This document shows positions 30,578-39,530 of a stretch of DNA of 58,466 nucleotides, one piece after another. Below the pieces are notes generated by a model that had not been told where the DNA came from, did not search any database, and saw only the letters and a program-made list of their open reading frames with translations. The translations under genes were made by a program, and so were the position numbers. Positions within the stretch are counted from its first letter, which is position 1. Every line of letters begins with the position of its first letter. The stretch comes from Geomesophilobacter sediminis (GTDB lineage Bacteria; Desulfobacterota; Desulfuromonadia; Geobacterales; Geobacteraceae). The stretch covers positions 1 to 58,466 of the forward strand of contig NZ_JAEMHM010000030.1 of assembly GCF_016458275.1 (NCBI RefSeq), in the 5' to 3' direction.

Positions 30578-30610
30578 GAAGCGCGGAGGTCTGTTGTTCC
30601 TCCGCGCTTC
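30578..30610 (+). terminator. Strong hairpin after the NifU-like gene
   Basis: A perfect 12-bp stem (GAAGCGCGGAGG / CCTCCGCGCTTC) with a 9-nt loop. There is no long U-run, only a T-rich sequence after it, so it could be a terminator or an mRNA-stabilising stem. Confidence 0.6.
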
Positions 30611-30653
30611 TGATGTTCTTCGCGCCCTCCTTCAAGCTGCACGCTTACCATAA

Positions 30654-31847
30654 ATGCCTATGACCAGCGCGCGCCGAAAAAGAAAGAAGCTGCTCTTCCA
30701 CTCCCAGAGGTTCTTTGACCTTTTCAAGAGGAATACGGAAGCGACCTCGTTTCTTGACAATCGCGCGACGCTGTTTCGTCATGGATTCCAGTTCTTTCCG
30801 GCCCTTCTGGATGCGATTTACCGCGCCCAGGTGAGCGTCTGTCTCGAGTTCTACATGATCTGCGACGACGAGACGGGGCGCGCCGTCGCGGAAGCCCTCC
30901 TGGACGCGGCACACCGGGGAGTGCGGGTCTACTTCCTCTACGACTACATCGGCTGTTTCGATACCCCCGCCGCCTTTTTCAAGCGGCTGAGCAAAGGGGG
31001 GGTGCACTGCGCATCGTTCAATCCCCCGCCGTTTCGTTGGGGGCTCTCCTGGCTCGACAAGCGCAACCACCGCAAGGTGGCGATCATCGACAGCTGGTGC
31101 GCCTTCACCGGCGGGCTCAACATCGGCAACGCCTACTCCGGCTGCGGCGAGCCGTTCAAGAGATGGCGCGACGTCGGGATCCAGATCGAAGGGCTGGCGG
31201 CGCTCGAGCTGCAGCGGCTTTTCTGCCAGAGTTGGGAGGCCGAGGTCGGCAAGGCGCCCAACTGCGGGGTTCCGGGGAGCGCCCCGGAGAGTTTCGGCGA
31301 TGCCAAGGTGATGATCATCAGCGGCGGGCCGCACCACAAGCGCTCCTTCATCCGCAGCGCCTTCCGGGTCGCCATGGCCGGGGCCTCCGAGAGCATCACC
31401 ATCGCCAACCCCTATTTCGTTCCGGGCCCGCGGGTAATCCGCTCCATGCTGCGTGCCGCCGGCCGCGGGGTGCGGGTGCGGCTCCTCCTGCCGCTCAAAA
31501 ACGACGTGCCGCTGGTCCGGCTGGTGAGCCGGACCTACTACGCGCAGCTTTTGCGGTGCGGGATCGAGATTTACGAGCTGAGCGCCGCGGTGCTGCACGC
31601 CAAGGTGCTCCTGGTCGACGACTCCTGGGCCATGGTCGGCTCGGCGAACATGGATCAGCGCAGCTTCCACCGCAACTACGAGTTGAACGTGGTGGTGGAC
31701 AGCCACGATTTCGGGCAGCAGGTCGCCGAGATGCTGGAAGCGGACCTGAGCGGCGCGCGCCGCATCGCCCTGCACGAACACGAGCGGCGCGGCTGGCCGG
31801 TCCGCTTGCTGGAGCGCCTCTGCACCCCGGTCAGCTGGTTTCTGTGA
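30654..31847 (+). CDS. Phospholipase D-type cardiolipin synthase (ClsB-like)
   Basis: 397 aa with two HKD motifs: HRKVAIIDSWCAFTGG and HAKVLLVDDSWAMVGS, each followed by the GG/GSxN-type residues (GGLNIGNAYSG, SANMDQRSFHRN). Two HKD halves form one active site that transfers phosphatidyl groups between phospholipids. It lacks the N-terminal membrane helices of ClsA, so it resembles the peripheral ClsB/ClsC types. The N-terminus is basic (ARRKRKK). No clear ribosome-binding site before the ATG at 30654; an ATG two codons later is an alternative. Confidence 0.88.
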   Translation: MPMTSARRKRKKLLFHSQRFFDLFKRNTEATSFLDNRATLFRHGFQFFPALLDAIYRAQVSVCLEFYMICDDETGRAVAEALLDAAHRGVRVYFLYDYIGCFDTPAAFFKRLSKGGVHCASFNPPPFRWGLSWLDKRNHRKVAIIDSWCAFTGGLNIGNAYSGCGEPFKRWRDVGIQIEGLAALELQRLFCQSWEAEVGKAPNCGVPGSAPESFGDAKVMIISGGPHHKRSFIRSAFRVAMAGASESITIANPYFVPGPRVIRSMLRAAGRGVRVRLLLPLKNDVPLVRLVSRTYYAQLLRCGIEIYELSAAVLHAKVLLVDDSWAMVGSANMDQRSFHRNYELNVVVDSHDFGQQVAEMLEADLSGARRIALHEHERRGWPVRLLERLCTPVSWFL

Positions 31848-31864
31848 CATAGTGGGCCGCGCTT

Positions 31865-31896
31865 CCCTCACCCACCCCTCTCCCGGCGGGAGAGGG
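31865..31896. repeat. CCCTCTCCC...GGGAGAGGG palindromic repeat, copy 1
   Basis: Palindrome CCCTCTCCCGGCGGGAGAGGG preceded by CCCTCACCCA. Two further copies lie at 40825-40868 and 40890-40922. Confidence 0.8.
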
Positions 31897-31930
31897 CGCA
31901 TCGGTTTTACAAGGTATTGAAGGAAAACGA

Positions 31931-31979
31931 GCGCCTGGATCACGCCGGCAGGTACGCCATGCCTCACTGATCCAGGCGC
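31931..31979 (+). terminator. Long hairpin before mutS2
   Basis: A perfect 12-bp stem (GCGCCTGGATCA / TGATCCAGGCGC) around a 25-nt loop that can itself fold. It is followed by a weak T-rich stretch. It ends only 36 bp before the mutS2 start, so it could attenuate mutS2 as well as end the upstream transcript. Confidence 0.5.
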
Positions 31980-32014
31980 CATTGTTGTTTAAGTCACCAC
32001 TCCCGGAGCAGTTA

Positions 32015-34363
32015 ATGATCGACAAGGAAGTTCTCAGGCGGCTGGAATTCGACCGCATCCTCGAAACGGTCGCCGCATTTGCCCACTGCGAGGCGTCGCA
32101 CGCCGAAGCGCTCGCCATCGTCCCCCTTACCGACCGCGCCCGGGTCGAGCGCCGCTTCGGGCTGGTGGACGAGATCCGTCGCCTCTCCCGGATGGGAATC
32201 GCGCTGAAGCTCGACCTCTTTGCGGACATCACCCCCCAGTTGAGCAAGGTGCGCCCGCTCGGCGCGGTCCTCTCCCCGATCGAGCTCGCGCACTTCATCC
32301 CGACCCTGCGGGTGATGGCGACGGTCTCCCGGCAGATCGCCTTCAGAAACGACACCCCGCTCTTGCAAGAAGACGCCGGCATGATCACCGGCTTCGCCGA
32401 TATCTTAAACCCGCTCGAACACACGGTGAATTCGGAAGGCGAGATCCTCGACACCGCCTCGCGGCTGCTCGCCGACATCCGGGGGCGCAAGCGCGGTCTC
32501 ACCACGCGGATCCATCGCCGCCTGGAGGAGATCGTCCGGGAGCGGCACACCGCCATTTTCCTGCAGGCCGAGTTCATCACCCAGCGCTCCGGCCGCTGGG
32601 TCATCCCGGTCCGCATGGACTCCAAGGGGATGGTCCCCGGCGTGGTGCACGATGTCTCCAACTCCGGCGAGACCGCGTTCATGGAACCGCTCGAGATCAT
32701 CCACCTAGCCAACGAGCTGGAAAACCTGGTCGCCGACGAGCGTGCCGAGGAGATCCGGATCGTCCGGCAGATCTGCGACTGGATCCGCGAGGACGCCGAG
32801 CCGATGCTGCAGCAGTTCCGGGCGCTGGTAAACCTCGACCTCCTCAACTGCATCGCGCTCTTCTCGGACCGGCTCACCTGCGAGACCCCGCTCCTCGCCG
32901 ATACGCCGCGGGTATCGCTCAAAGAGGCCCGGCACCCGATCCTGACCCTGATGGGGAAAGAGGTGGTGCCGCTCGACCTGGAACTTGCCGAAGCTGACCG
33001 CGTCATGGTCGTGACCGGCCCCAACACCGGCGGGAAGACCATCGCCATCAAGAACGTCGGGATCCTCACCCTCATGGCGCAAAGCGGGATGCCGATCCCC
33101 GCCTCCCCCGACTCGGTCCTCCCCTTCGTCGAGCACATCCTGGTCGACATCGGCGACGAGCAGTCGATCGAGGAAAGCCTCTCCACCTTTTCGGCGCACA
33201 TCTCCAAGATCGCCTCGATCCTGGAAGGGGCGAACCGCTCCACGCTGGTCCTCCTGGACGAGCTCGGCACCGGCACCGAGCCGGGACAGGGCGCGGCCAT
33301 CGCCTGCGCGGTACTGAAGGAACTCAAGGACAAGGGCGCCCTCGTGGTGGCCACCACCCACCTCACCGAGATCATCGGGTTCGTGCAGCGGGAGCCGGGG
33401 ATGGTGAACGCCGCCATGGCGTTCGACCGGGAGCAGCTCTCCCCGCTGTACCGGCTCACCCAGGGCGAGCCTGGTGAATCGCACGCCCTGGAAATCGCCC
33501 GGCGCTACGGACTGCCGGAGCGGGTGGTCGAGTTTGCCCGCAGCATGGTCGGCACCATGCAGGCGGACTTCCACCTGCTGCTGCGCGATCTCAAGGAAAA
33601 GAGCGCCCAATGGGACCGCAAGCTCGACGAGCTCGCCTGTCGCGAGGAAGCCGTGGTCCGCAACGAGCAGAGCCTGAAGGAAAAGCAGGCCCGGACCGAC
33701 GCGATCCTGAAAGGGGCCAAGGAAAAGGGGCTGCAGGAGGCCCAGGAGATCATCCGCAAGGCGCGCCGCGAAGTAGCCGCCATCATGGAAGAGGCGCGCA
33801 AGGAAAAGGCGCGCGAAGCCAGAGCGCTGCTGGACCAAGCCGCGGTGCAGGTCGAGGAGCAGTTGGCCGAGCTGCAGCCGGAACGGGAGCTGCCGCCGGC
33901 GAAGGTGGAGGCCGGTGAGCTGGTCTTTGTCAAACCGCTCAACACCGATGCGCGGATCGTGTCGGTCGATCCCCGGGGCGAGCGGGTCCGGGTGCGGGCG
34001 GGGAGCATGGAACTGGAGGTTGCGGTCGATGCCCTTTCCAAGGCGCGCGGTGGCAAGGAGAGGGCGCCGGCCCCCCGCCCGAGGAAGAAATTGCCGCAGC
34101 AGGAAGAGCGTAACGAGCCGAAGGCCGAGATCCTGCTGCTCGGGATGCGGGTCGAGGAAGCGTTGGAACAGCTGGAGCCATTTTTAAACCACGCCTCGGT
34201 GGACCGGATGCGGGAAGTCCGGGTGGTGCACGGCAAGGGGACCGGGGCACTCATGAGGGGGGTACGCGAATTCCTGGAAGGACACCCGCTGATCGACTCC
34301 TACCGCACCGGGGAACGGTACGAGGGGGGCGACGGGGTAACGATCGTCACCATGAAGCAGTAG
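32015..34363 (+). CDS. mutS2: Endonuclease MutS2
   Basis: 782 aa, normal length. It has a MutS-like clamp/lever region, Walker A VTGPNTGGKTIAIKNVG, Walker B LVLLDELGTGTEPGQGAA and the following VVATTHLTEI. A long coiled coil (about 510-630) leads to a C-terminal Smr nuclease domain with LLLGMRVEEALEQLEPFL and VRVVHGKGTGALMRGV. MutS2 has no mismatch-recognition domain; it suppresses recombination and, in some bacteria, rescues collided ribosomes. Start at 32015 has CGGAG upstream; an in-frame TTG at 31982 is unlikely. Confidence 0.96.
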   Translation: MIDKEVLRRLEFDRILETVAAFAHCEASHAEALAIVPLTDRARVERRFGLVDEIRRLSRMGIALKLDLFADITPQLSKVRPLGAVLSPIELAHFIPTLRVMATVSRQIAFRNDTPLLQEDAGMITGFADILNPLEHTVNSEGEILDTASRLLADIRGRKRGLTTRIHRRLEEIVRERHTAIFLQAEFITQRSGRWVIPVRMDSKGMVPGVVHDVSNSGETAFMEPLEIIHLANELENLVADERAEEIRIVRQICDWIREDAEPMLQQFRALVNLDLLNCIALFSDRLTCETPLLADTPRVSLKEARHPILTLMGKEVVPLDLELAEADRVMVVTGPNTGGKTIAIKNVGILTLMAQSGMPIPASPDSVLPFVEHILVDIGDEQSIEESLSTFSAHISKIASILEGANRSTLVLLDELGTGTEPGQGAAIACAVLKELKDKGALVVATTHLTEIIGFVQREPGMVNAAMAFDREQLSPLYRLTQGEPGESHALEIARRYGLPERVVEFARSMVGTMQADFHLLLRDLKEKSAQWDRKLDELACREEAVVRNEQSLKEKQARTDAILKGAKEKGLQEAQEIIRKARREVAAIMEEARKEKAREARALLDQAAVQVEEQLAELQPERELPPAKVEAGELVFVKPLNTDARIVSVDPRGERVRVRAGSMELEVAVDALSKARGGKERAPAPRPRKKLPQQEERNEPKAEILLLGMRVEEALEQLEPFLNHASVDRMREVRVVHGKGTGALMRGVREFLEGHPLIDSYRTGERYEGGDGVTIVTMKQ

Positions 34364-34404
34364 AGCGGCAAAGAAGCCACTTCGCAGCACCGAGGATTAA
34401 AGCC

Positions 34405-35325
34405 ATGATCATCTCCATGATTGCCGCGATGTCCGAGAACAGGGTCATCGGGAGCGGGGGGAAACTCCCCTGGAACATCCCCGCCGATATGGCACGCTTC
34501 AAGGCGCTCACCATGGGTCATGTCGTGGTAATGGGGCGCAAGACCTTCGAAAGCATCGGCCATCCCCTGCCCGGGCGCACCAACATCGTCCTCTCCCGCT
34601 CCAAGACGGCCATCGAGGGGTGCGTGGTCGCAGGGAGCCTGGAGGAAGCTATCAACGCCGCGGACGGGGAGGAAGAGCTTTTCATCCTGGGGGGTGCGAA
34701 CGTCTTCCGGGAAGCGCTCCCCCTGGCCCACCGGATCTACCTCACCATCGTCCACCAGAACCTTGACGGAGACGTCTTCTTCCCCGAGCTCCCCGACACC
34801 TTCCTGGAAATCCGCCGGGAGGCGCTTCCCGGCACCACCCCGGCCTGCAGCTTTACCATCCAGGAGAAGGTGGAACCGCTGCCGCTCAGCGGAGATGCCG
34901 ACGCACTGGTGCGAAAGGGGCAGGCCGCCCTCAAGCGCGAGCTTCATTACCTCGCCCGCAGCTGTTTCCAACAGGCCTCGGCCCTCCGTGAGACCCCGGA
35001 AACCTCATCCTTTCTGGCCTTTTGCATGGTCAAGAGCAGCGGAGACATCCCGGCCGCGCTCGACCTCGCCCGGGGGGCCGTCGAGCAGGAACCGCACAAC
35101 CCGCTCCTCTACCTCAACCTCGGCCGGGTCCAGATCCTCGCAGGGCAAAAGGAGGCGGCCCTCGACACCTTCCGGCGCGGGATCAAGGCCGGCGGCGGGG
35201 CCGAGCTCATCGCGGAACTCGAACGCTACGGCACCCGACGGCCGCCGCCGATAAAGTCGCTTTCCCGCGGGCATTTCCTCAACAAGTACCTCGGCATCCT
35301 GCTCTACCGGCTCGGGCTGCGCTAG
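34405..35325 (+). CDS. folA: Dihydrofolate reductase fused to a TPR domain
   Basis: 306 aa, about twice the usual DHFR length. Residues 1 to about 158 are a complete DHFR: MIAAMSENRVIGSGGKLPWN, the catalytic Asp in IPADMARF, VVMGRKTFESIGHPLPGR and ELFILGGANVFREALP, so NADPH-dependent reduction of dihydrofolate is expected. From about 162 a second part follows with tetratricopeptide-like helices (ALKRELHYLARSCFQQASAL, NPLLYLNLGRVQILAGQKEA) and a C-terminal RRPPPIKSLSRGHFLNKYLG segment. The frame is open throughout, with no stop or obvious second start. The role of the TPR part is unknown. Confidence 0.88.
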   Translation: MIISMIAAMSENRVIGSGGKLPWNIPADMARFKALTMGHVVVMGRKTFESIGHPLPGRTNIVLSRSKTAIEGCVVAGSLEEAINAADGEEELFILGGANVFREALPLAHRIYLTIVHQNLDGDVFFPELPDTFLEIRREALPGTTPACSFTIQEKVEPLPLSGDADALVRKGQAALKRELHYLARSCFQQASALRETPETSSFLAFCMVKSSGDIPAALDLARGAVEQEPHNPLLYLNLGRVQILAGQKEAALDTFRRGIKAGGGAELIAELERYGTRRPPPIKSLSRGHFLNKYLGILLYRLGLR

Positions 35326-35372
35326 GCTCATGAGGCGTTGACTCGGCTCGGCGCAAGTGCTAGTTTCAACCG

Positions 35373-36011
35373 ATGCGCAAAGCCGAAGCCGATGCCATAA
35401 TCCTGCGCCTTACCGACTACGGGGAGGCGGACCGGATCGTTTCCTTCTTCACCCTGCAGCACGGGCGGATCTCCGGCATCGCGCGCGGGGCGAAGAAGAG
35501 CCACAAGCGCTTCGGCGGCGCCCTCGAAGCCTTCGCCTATCTGAACCTCCAGCTCAACCTCGGTCCCGGCCTCGCCACGGTCACCAGCACCGACATCGTC
35601 AGTATCTTTCCGGCCATCCGCAAGGAGCTCCCCAAAATCGGCTATGCCGCCTACGCCTGCGAACTCGTGGAGCGGCTCACCCCGGAAGGAGAAGAAAGCC
35701 CCCGCCTGTTTCGGCTGTTGCTGCGCTACCTGGAGTGGCTCGACCAGGCTCCCCCCTCCCCTTCCGACCGGCGCTTCTTCGCCGTCAACCTCCTCAAGAT
35801 CCTCGGCTACCAGCCGGAGCTGGACGGGATGGGGATCTCCGACGCGACGGCGCTGCTTTTGGAGCGAGCCATGCAGACCGGGCGCTTCGGAGCGGTCGTC
35901 TTCCCGGAGGCTGCGCTCAAGGAAGCGGATTCCCTGCTTGATCCCGCCATCGCCATCCACCTGGAACGCCCACTGAAGTCCCTCGCCTTTCTGTCCATGA
36001 CCGGGGAGTAG
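35373..36011 (+). CDS. recO: DNA repair protein RecO
   Basis: 212 aa, a little short for RecO (about 240). The N-terminal OB-fold is clear: ADAIILRLTDYGEADRIVSF with GRISGIARGAKKSHKRFGGA and LEAFAYLNLQL. The helical part has YAAYACELVERLTPEGEES and FFAVNLLKILGYQPELDG. The CxxC zinc motif of many RecO proteins is not present. RecO loads RecA onto SSB-coated DNA in the RecFOR pathway. There is no clear ribosome-binding site. It lies 47 bp after the DHFR fusion. Confidence 0.88.
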   Translation: MRKAEADAIILRLTDYGEADRIVSFFTLQHGRISGIARGAKKSHKRFGGALEAFAYLNLQLNLGPGLATVTSTDIVSIFPAIRKELPKIGYAAYACELVERLTPEGEESPRLFRLLLRYLEWLDQAPPSPSDRRFFAVNLLKILGYQPELDGMGISDATALLLERAMQTGRFGAVVFPEAALKEADSLLDPAIAIHLERPLKSLAFLSMTGE

Positions 36012-36029
36012 GCCAACCCGGTGCTCTTC

Positions 36030-36118
36030 CTCGTTCCCAAGCTCCACCTTCGGGATGCACTGATAGTCAAAGCCCCAGCTTTGTATAAAGCCTTCACCAA
36101 GCGGAACTTGGGAACGAG
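36030..36118. repeat. Inverted repeat CTCGTTCCCAAG...CTTGGGAACGAG
   Basis: Perfect 12-bp arms at 36030-36041 and 36107-36118 enclose 65 bp of unremarkable sequence. The arm matches a widespread bacterial intergenic repeat type. It fills the recO-dnaB gap upstream of the dnaB promoter. Confidence 0.75.
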
Positions 36119-36171
36119 ATGCTGAATCTATCAGGTCGAATCTTTTTCAAAGGGGGAAGTCCAAGTAGTCG

Positions 36172-36200
36172 TTGTCAATTGCACCGCGTTAAGGTACTAT
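36172..36200 (+). promoter_or_regulatory. Candidate sigma-70 promoter of dnaB
   Basis: TTGTCA (36172-36177), a 17-bp spacer and TACTAT (36195-36200), placed 36 bp before the dnaB start. Confidence 0.6.
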
Positions 36201-36236
36201 TCGGCGCTTAAGCAACAGTAGTTTTAGAGGTTTTGC

Positions 36237-37577
36237 ATGTCTGATCAAAGAAAAATGCCCCCCCAGAGCCTCGAGGCCGAGATGTCCATCCTCGGCGGCA
36301 TTCTCGTCGATAACGAGGCGATCAACCGCGCCCTCGAGATTCTCCGCCCGGACGATCTGTACCGCGAGAACCACCGCAAGATCTTCCGCTCCATGATCGA
36401 GCTCAGCGAACGCAACGAACCGTGCGACCTCATCACGCTGACCACCATCCTGAAGCGGAAAGGGGAGCTGGAGGAGGTGGGCGGGGGCGCCTATCTCGCC
36501 ACCCTGGTCGACTACGTCCCGATGGCGGCGAACATCGCCTACTACTGCAAGATCGTCAAAGAAAAGGCCATCACCAGAAAGCTGATCACCGCCGCCACCG
36601 ACATCGTCACCAAGGGTTTCGAGGACAAGGTCGATGTCGACGAGCTCCTCGACGGCGCCCAGAAGGCGATCTTCGAGATCTCCGAAAACAAGATCAAGCC
36701 GGCGTACTACCAGGTCTGCGACGTTCTCAAAGACACGATGAAGAACATCGAGCTCCTGTACGAGAAAAAGGAGCAGATCACCGGGGTGCCGACCGGTTAC
36801 ATCGACCTCGACAAGATGACCGCGGGCTTCCATGCCGGCGACCTCGTCATCATCGCGGGGCGTCCGGCGATGGGGAAGACCACCTTCGCCCTCAACGTGG
36901 CCCAGTACGTGGCGGTCGAGGCGCAGAAGCGCCGTCCCGCCGCGATCTTCTCCCTGGAGATGAGTAAGGAGCAGCTGGTGGAGCGGCTCCTGTGCTCCCT
37001 GGCCCGCGTCGACCTCGGCCGGCTCAAAACCGGGCACCTCTTGGAAAACGACTGGCCCAAGCTCGCCAAGGCGGCGGGCGGTCTGCACGACGCCAAGATC
37101 TTCCTCGACGACACCCCTTCCATCACGGTCATGGAGCTGCGCGCCAAGGCCCGGCGCCTCAAGGCGGAACACGACATCGGCCTGATCATGATCGACTACC
37201 TCCAGCTCATGCGCGGCGGTGCGAACTCGGAGTCGCGTCAGCAGGAGATCTCGGAGATCTCGCGATCGCTCAAAGGCCTTGCCAAGGAGCTCGAGATCCC
37301 GGTCCTCGCCCTCTCCCAGCTCAACCGCGGTCTGGAACAGCGCACCGACAAGCGGCCGATGATGAGCGACCTCAGGGAATCGGGAGCTATCGAGCAGGAC
37401 GCCGACATCATCATGTTCGTCTACCGCGGCGAGGTCTACGACAAGGAGAACGAGGACCTGAAGGGAAAGGCGGAGATCATCATCGGAAAGCACAGGAGCG
37501 GTCCGACCGGCATCGTCGACCTCGTGTTCAAGGGCGAGTACACCCGGTTCGAGAATGCGGCGCGGGAAGAACACTAA
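36237..37577 (+). CDS. dnaB: Replicative DNA helicase
   Basis: 446 aa, normal length and without an intein. The N-terminal collar domain begins PPQSLEAEMSILGGILVDNE. The RecA-like motor has Walker A GRPAMGKTTFALNVA, AAIFSLEMSKEQLVERL, the Walker B region LIMIDYLQLMRGG, and LSQLNRGLEQRTDKRPMMSD with LRESGAIEQDAD. It unwinds DNA ahead of the replisome as a hexamer. GAGG precedes the ATG. Its own promoter appears to lie at 36172. Confidence 0.97.
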   Translation: MSDQRKMPPQSLEAEMSILGGILVDNEAINRALEILRPDDLYRENHRKIFRSMIELSERNEPCDLITLTTILKRKGELEEVGGGAYLATLVDYVPMAANIAYYCKIVKEKAITRKLITAATDIVTKGFEDKVDVDELLDGAQKAIFEISENKIKPAYYQVCDVLKDTMKNIELLYEKKEQITGVPTGYIDLDKMTAGFHAGDLVIIAGRPAMGKTTFALNVAQYVAVEAQKRRPAAIFSLEMSKEQLVERLLCSLARVDLGRLKTGHLLENDWPKLAKAAGGLHDAKIFLDDTPSITVMELRAKARRLKAEHDIGLIMIDYLQLMRGGANSESRQQEISEISRSLKGLAKELEIPVLALSQLNRGLEQRTDKRPMMSDLRESGAIEQDADIIMFVYRGEVYDKENEDLKGKAEIIIGKHRSGPTGIVDLVFKGEYTRFENAAREEH

Positions 37578-37580
37578 AAG

Positions 37581-38009
37581 CAATGGACAATTGACAATTT
37601 ACAATTGACAATGTTCACATAGCGAACGCATTCATCTGTACCTAAAGAGCTACTCTTGTAGAGCACATTGACATAGGCCCTCCACTCCCCCCTCTTGACA
37701 TAGGGGGGCTGGGCTTGTCTGCCGTAGCTTCAGGGTAGGCTGAGGGAATTTGCTTTTCAGGTTTTCCCTTTCATGACATGAACGAAAACCTTATAGGCAA
37801 ATCCCCAAAATTCCCCTTTTTCAAAGGCGGGACTTGATCGGCCTTACGGACGCAGCATGCTGCGCCCCTACATTGCGAAGACGGCATAATCCTTCGTTGA
37901 GAAAACGACATCGTCTCATAGCTCAAACATGCTTTACCGGCTTTAACTACGGCGGAAACGCCAGAACCAATACCATCGTTGTCAATTGTCAATTATCCAT
38001 TGTCGATTG
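37581..38009. repeat. AT-rich spacer bounded by inverted CAATTGACAATT repeats
   Basis: This gap of about 430 bp has no credible gene. A CAATGGACAATTGACAATTT-type sequence at 37581-37613 recurs inverted at 37974-38009. Between them are short hairpins and a GGACGCAGCATGCTGCGCCC palindrome (37849-37872), which is also present in variant form at 47711-47742. The layout resembles a non-autonomous element, or two independent copies of a common intergenic repeat. The right copy reaches to within 18 bp of the next gene start. Confidence 0.55.
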
Positions 38010-38026
38010 AGAAGAAAGGATCTGAA

Positions 38027-39313
38027 ATGACTCGTTACCATGCATTACGGGAGGTGCCTGCTGCGGCAGGTTTCGGTAAAAACGACGTGCTGTTTCTTTG
38101 CGGCGAACTGTTCGGCCGCGGCTATGCCAACGGCATCGTCGAAGAGGCCCGCGCCAAGGGGATGACCATCATCGGGAGCACGGTCGGCCGGCGTGACTCC
38201 GACGGCACGCTGCGCCCGCTCAACGCGGATGAACTCGCCGCCGCCGAAGAGCTCCTCGGGGCCAAGATCATCAACATCCCGCTGGAAGCCGGTTTCGACA
38301 TGGAGCCGGGCAAAGACGGCGTCACCCCGGTCGACCGGCTCAAGGGCGTCAAGCCCGACGACTGGGCCAGCGTTTCCCTCCCTGCCGACGAGATCGAATT
38401 CTCGCGGAAGGCCGGCGCGGCGCGTTTCCAGGAAAACCTGGGCCAGGTGGTGGCCCAGCTCCAGGGAATGATCCCGGCGGGCGCCAGGGTGCTTTGCGTC
38501 CATACCATGGCCGGCGGCATTCCCCGCGCCCGCGTCTTCATGCCGCTGCTCAACAAGATCTTCAAAGGCCAGGGCGACCGCTTTGTTTCTTCCGAAGCCT
38601 TCTGGAAATCGGATCTCGGCAAGCTCTGCGATGTCAGCTTCAATGAAGTCACCGCCGACACCTTCGGCTACCTGATCGACGCCACCGCATCGCTGCGCGA
38701 GAAATTCACCGTCAGCTACGCGGCCTACGGCTACCACGGCTGCGAGGTGCTCATCAACGGCGCCTACACCTGGCAGTCCTACACCCCGTACCTCCAGGGA
38801 TGGGCCAAGATCCGGCTGGAGGATGTCGCTCTGGCCGCCTGGGAAAAAGGGGTGAAGGCCACCGTTTTCAACTGCCCGGAAATCCAGACCAACTCCAGCG
38901 CCCTTTTCCTGGGCGTGGAAAACTCCCTCTACCCGCTGCTCAGTTCCCTGCAGCAGGAAGGGGAGCAGGAGACCGCCAAGGAGTGCGCCAAGCTCCTGAA
39001 GGAAGGGGAGACCATCGAGAAGGTGCTCGCCAAAGCCAACGAGTATCTCTCCAATCCGCTGGTCACCGCCACCCGTGATCTCGCCACCTGGCCGCAGCAC
39101 AACTCCCGCGAGCAGCAGGATTACATGCTGGCCAGCTCGGCCGAGCTTCTGGCGATGAACGAGAACCAGAAGGACATCGTCTGCGCCGTCCTTTCCCGCG
39201 CGGTATTCGAAGGGGTCGGCAAGCTGATGATCAATGCGTCCTACGCTCCGAAGGCGCCGCTCTACTGGCTCAACCACGACGTCATCGCCAAGTGCCTGGC
39301 GAAGAAGGGGTAA
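38027..39313 (+). CDS. Conserved protein, possible FabMG-type enoyl-ACP reductase
   Basis: 428 aa. The N-terminal segment has a Rossmann-like Gly pattern (LFLCGELFGRGYANGIVEEA followed by MTIIGSTVGRRDSDG). Later features are CVHTMAGGIPRARVFMPLLN, SYAAYGYHGCEVLINGAYTW and a C-terminal CAVLSRAVFEGVGKLMIN. From memory this resembles a family labelled FabMG-like enoyl-ACP reductase, but I cannot verify that, and it is not an ordinary FabI, FabL, FabV or FabK. Treat the function as unproven. AAAGGATC precedes the ATG at 38027; an upstream in-frame ATG at 37979 falls inside the flanking repeat. It stands alone between a repeat region and a terminator. Confidence 0.5.
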   Translation: MTRYHALREVPAAAGFGKNDVLFLCGELFGRGYANGIVEEARAKGMTIIGSTVGRRDSDGTLRPLNADELAAAEELLGAKIINIPLEAGFDMEPGKDGVTPVDRLKGVKPDDWASVSLPADEIEFSRKAGAARFQENLGQVVAQLQGMIPAGARVLCVHTMAGGIPRARVFMPLLNKIFKGQGDRFVSSEAFWKSDLGKLCDVSFNEVTADTFGYLIDATASLREKFTVSYAAYGYHGCEVLINGAYTWQSYTPYLQGWAKIRLEDVALAAWEKGVKATVFNCPEIQTNSSALFLGVENSLYPLLSSLQQEGEQETAKECAKLLKEGETIEKVLAKANEYLSNPLVTATRDLATWPQHNSREQQDYMLASSAELLAMNENQKDIVCAVLSRAVFEGVGKLMINASYAPKAPLYWLNHDVIAKCLAKKG

Positions 39314-39395
39314 TTGGTTAGCACTGTGACAGAAGGGCAAGCATCACTATAAATAGGTGCAGTGCAGCAGATTGAAGTAGGGTAGCAAATGACAA

Positions 39396-39429
39396 AAAAG
39401 CCCCCGTTCCGCAAGGAATGGGGGCTTTT
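39396..39429 (+). terminator. Intrinsic terminator after the FabMG-like gene
   Basis: Stem AAAAGCCCCCGTTCC / GGAATGGGGGCTTTT (one G-U pair) with loop GCAA, ending in a T-run. The A-run on the left also allows minus-strand function. Confidence 0.9.
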
Positions 39430-39530
39430 GTTCATTAATTACTAAAGTTAACGCATCAGCTGCCGATCATTAGAAACTCCGGAGTCAGGAATTACCTTAC
39501 GCAATCGAGATCGTGAGGTAGGAGGCAGTA

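Noticed and set aside
37979-38026. Upstream start for the FabMG-like gene adding MSIVNYPLSIEKKG
   Set aside because: This extension is encoded by the flanking repeat sequence. The ATG at 38027 has a better site.
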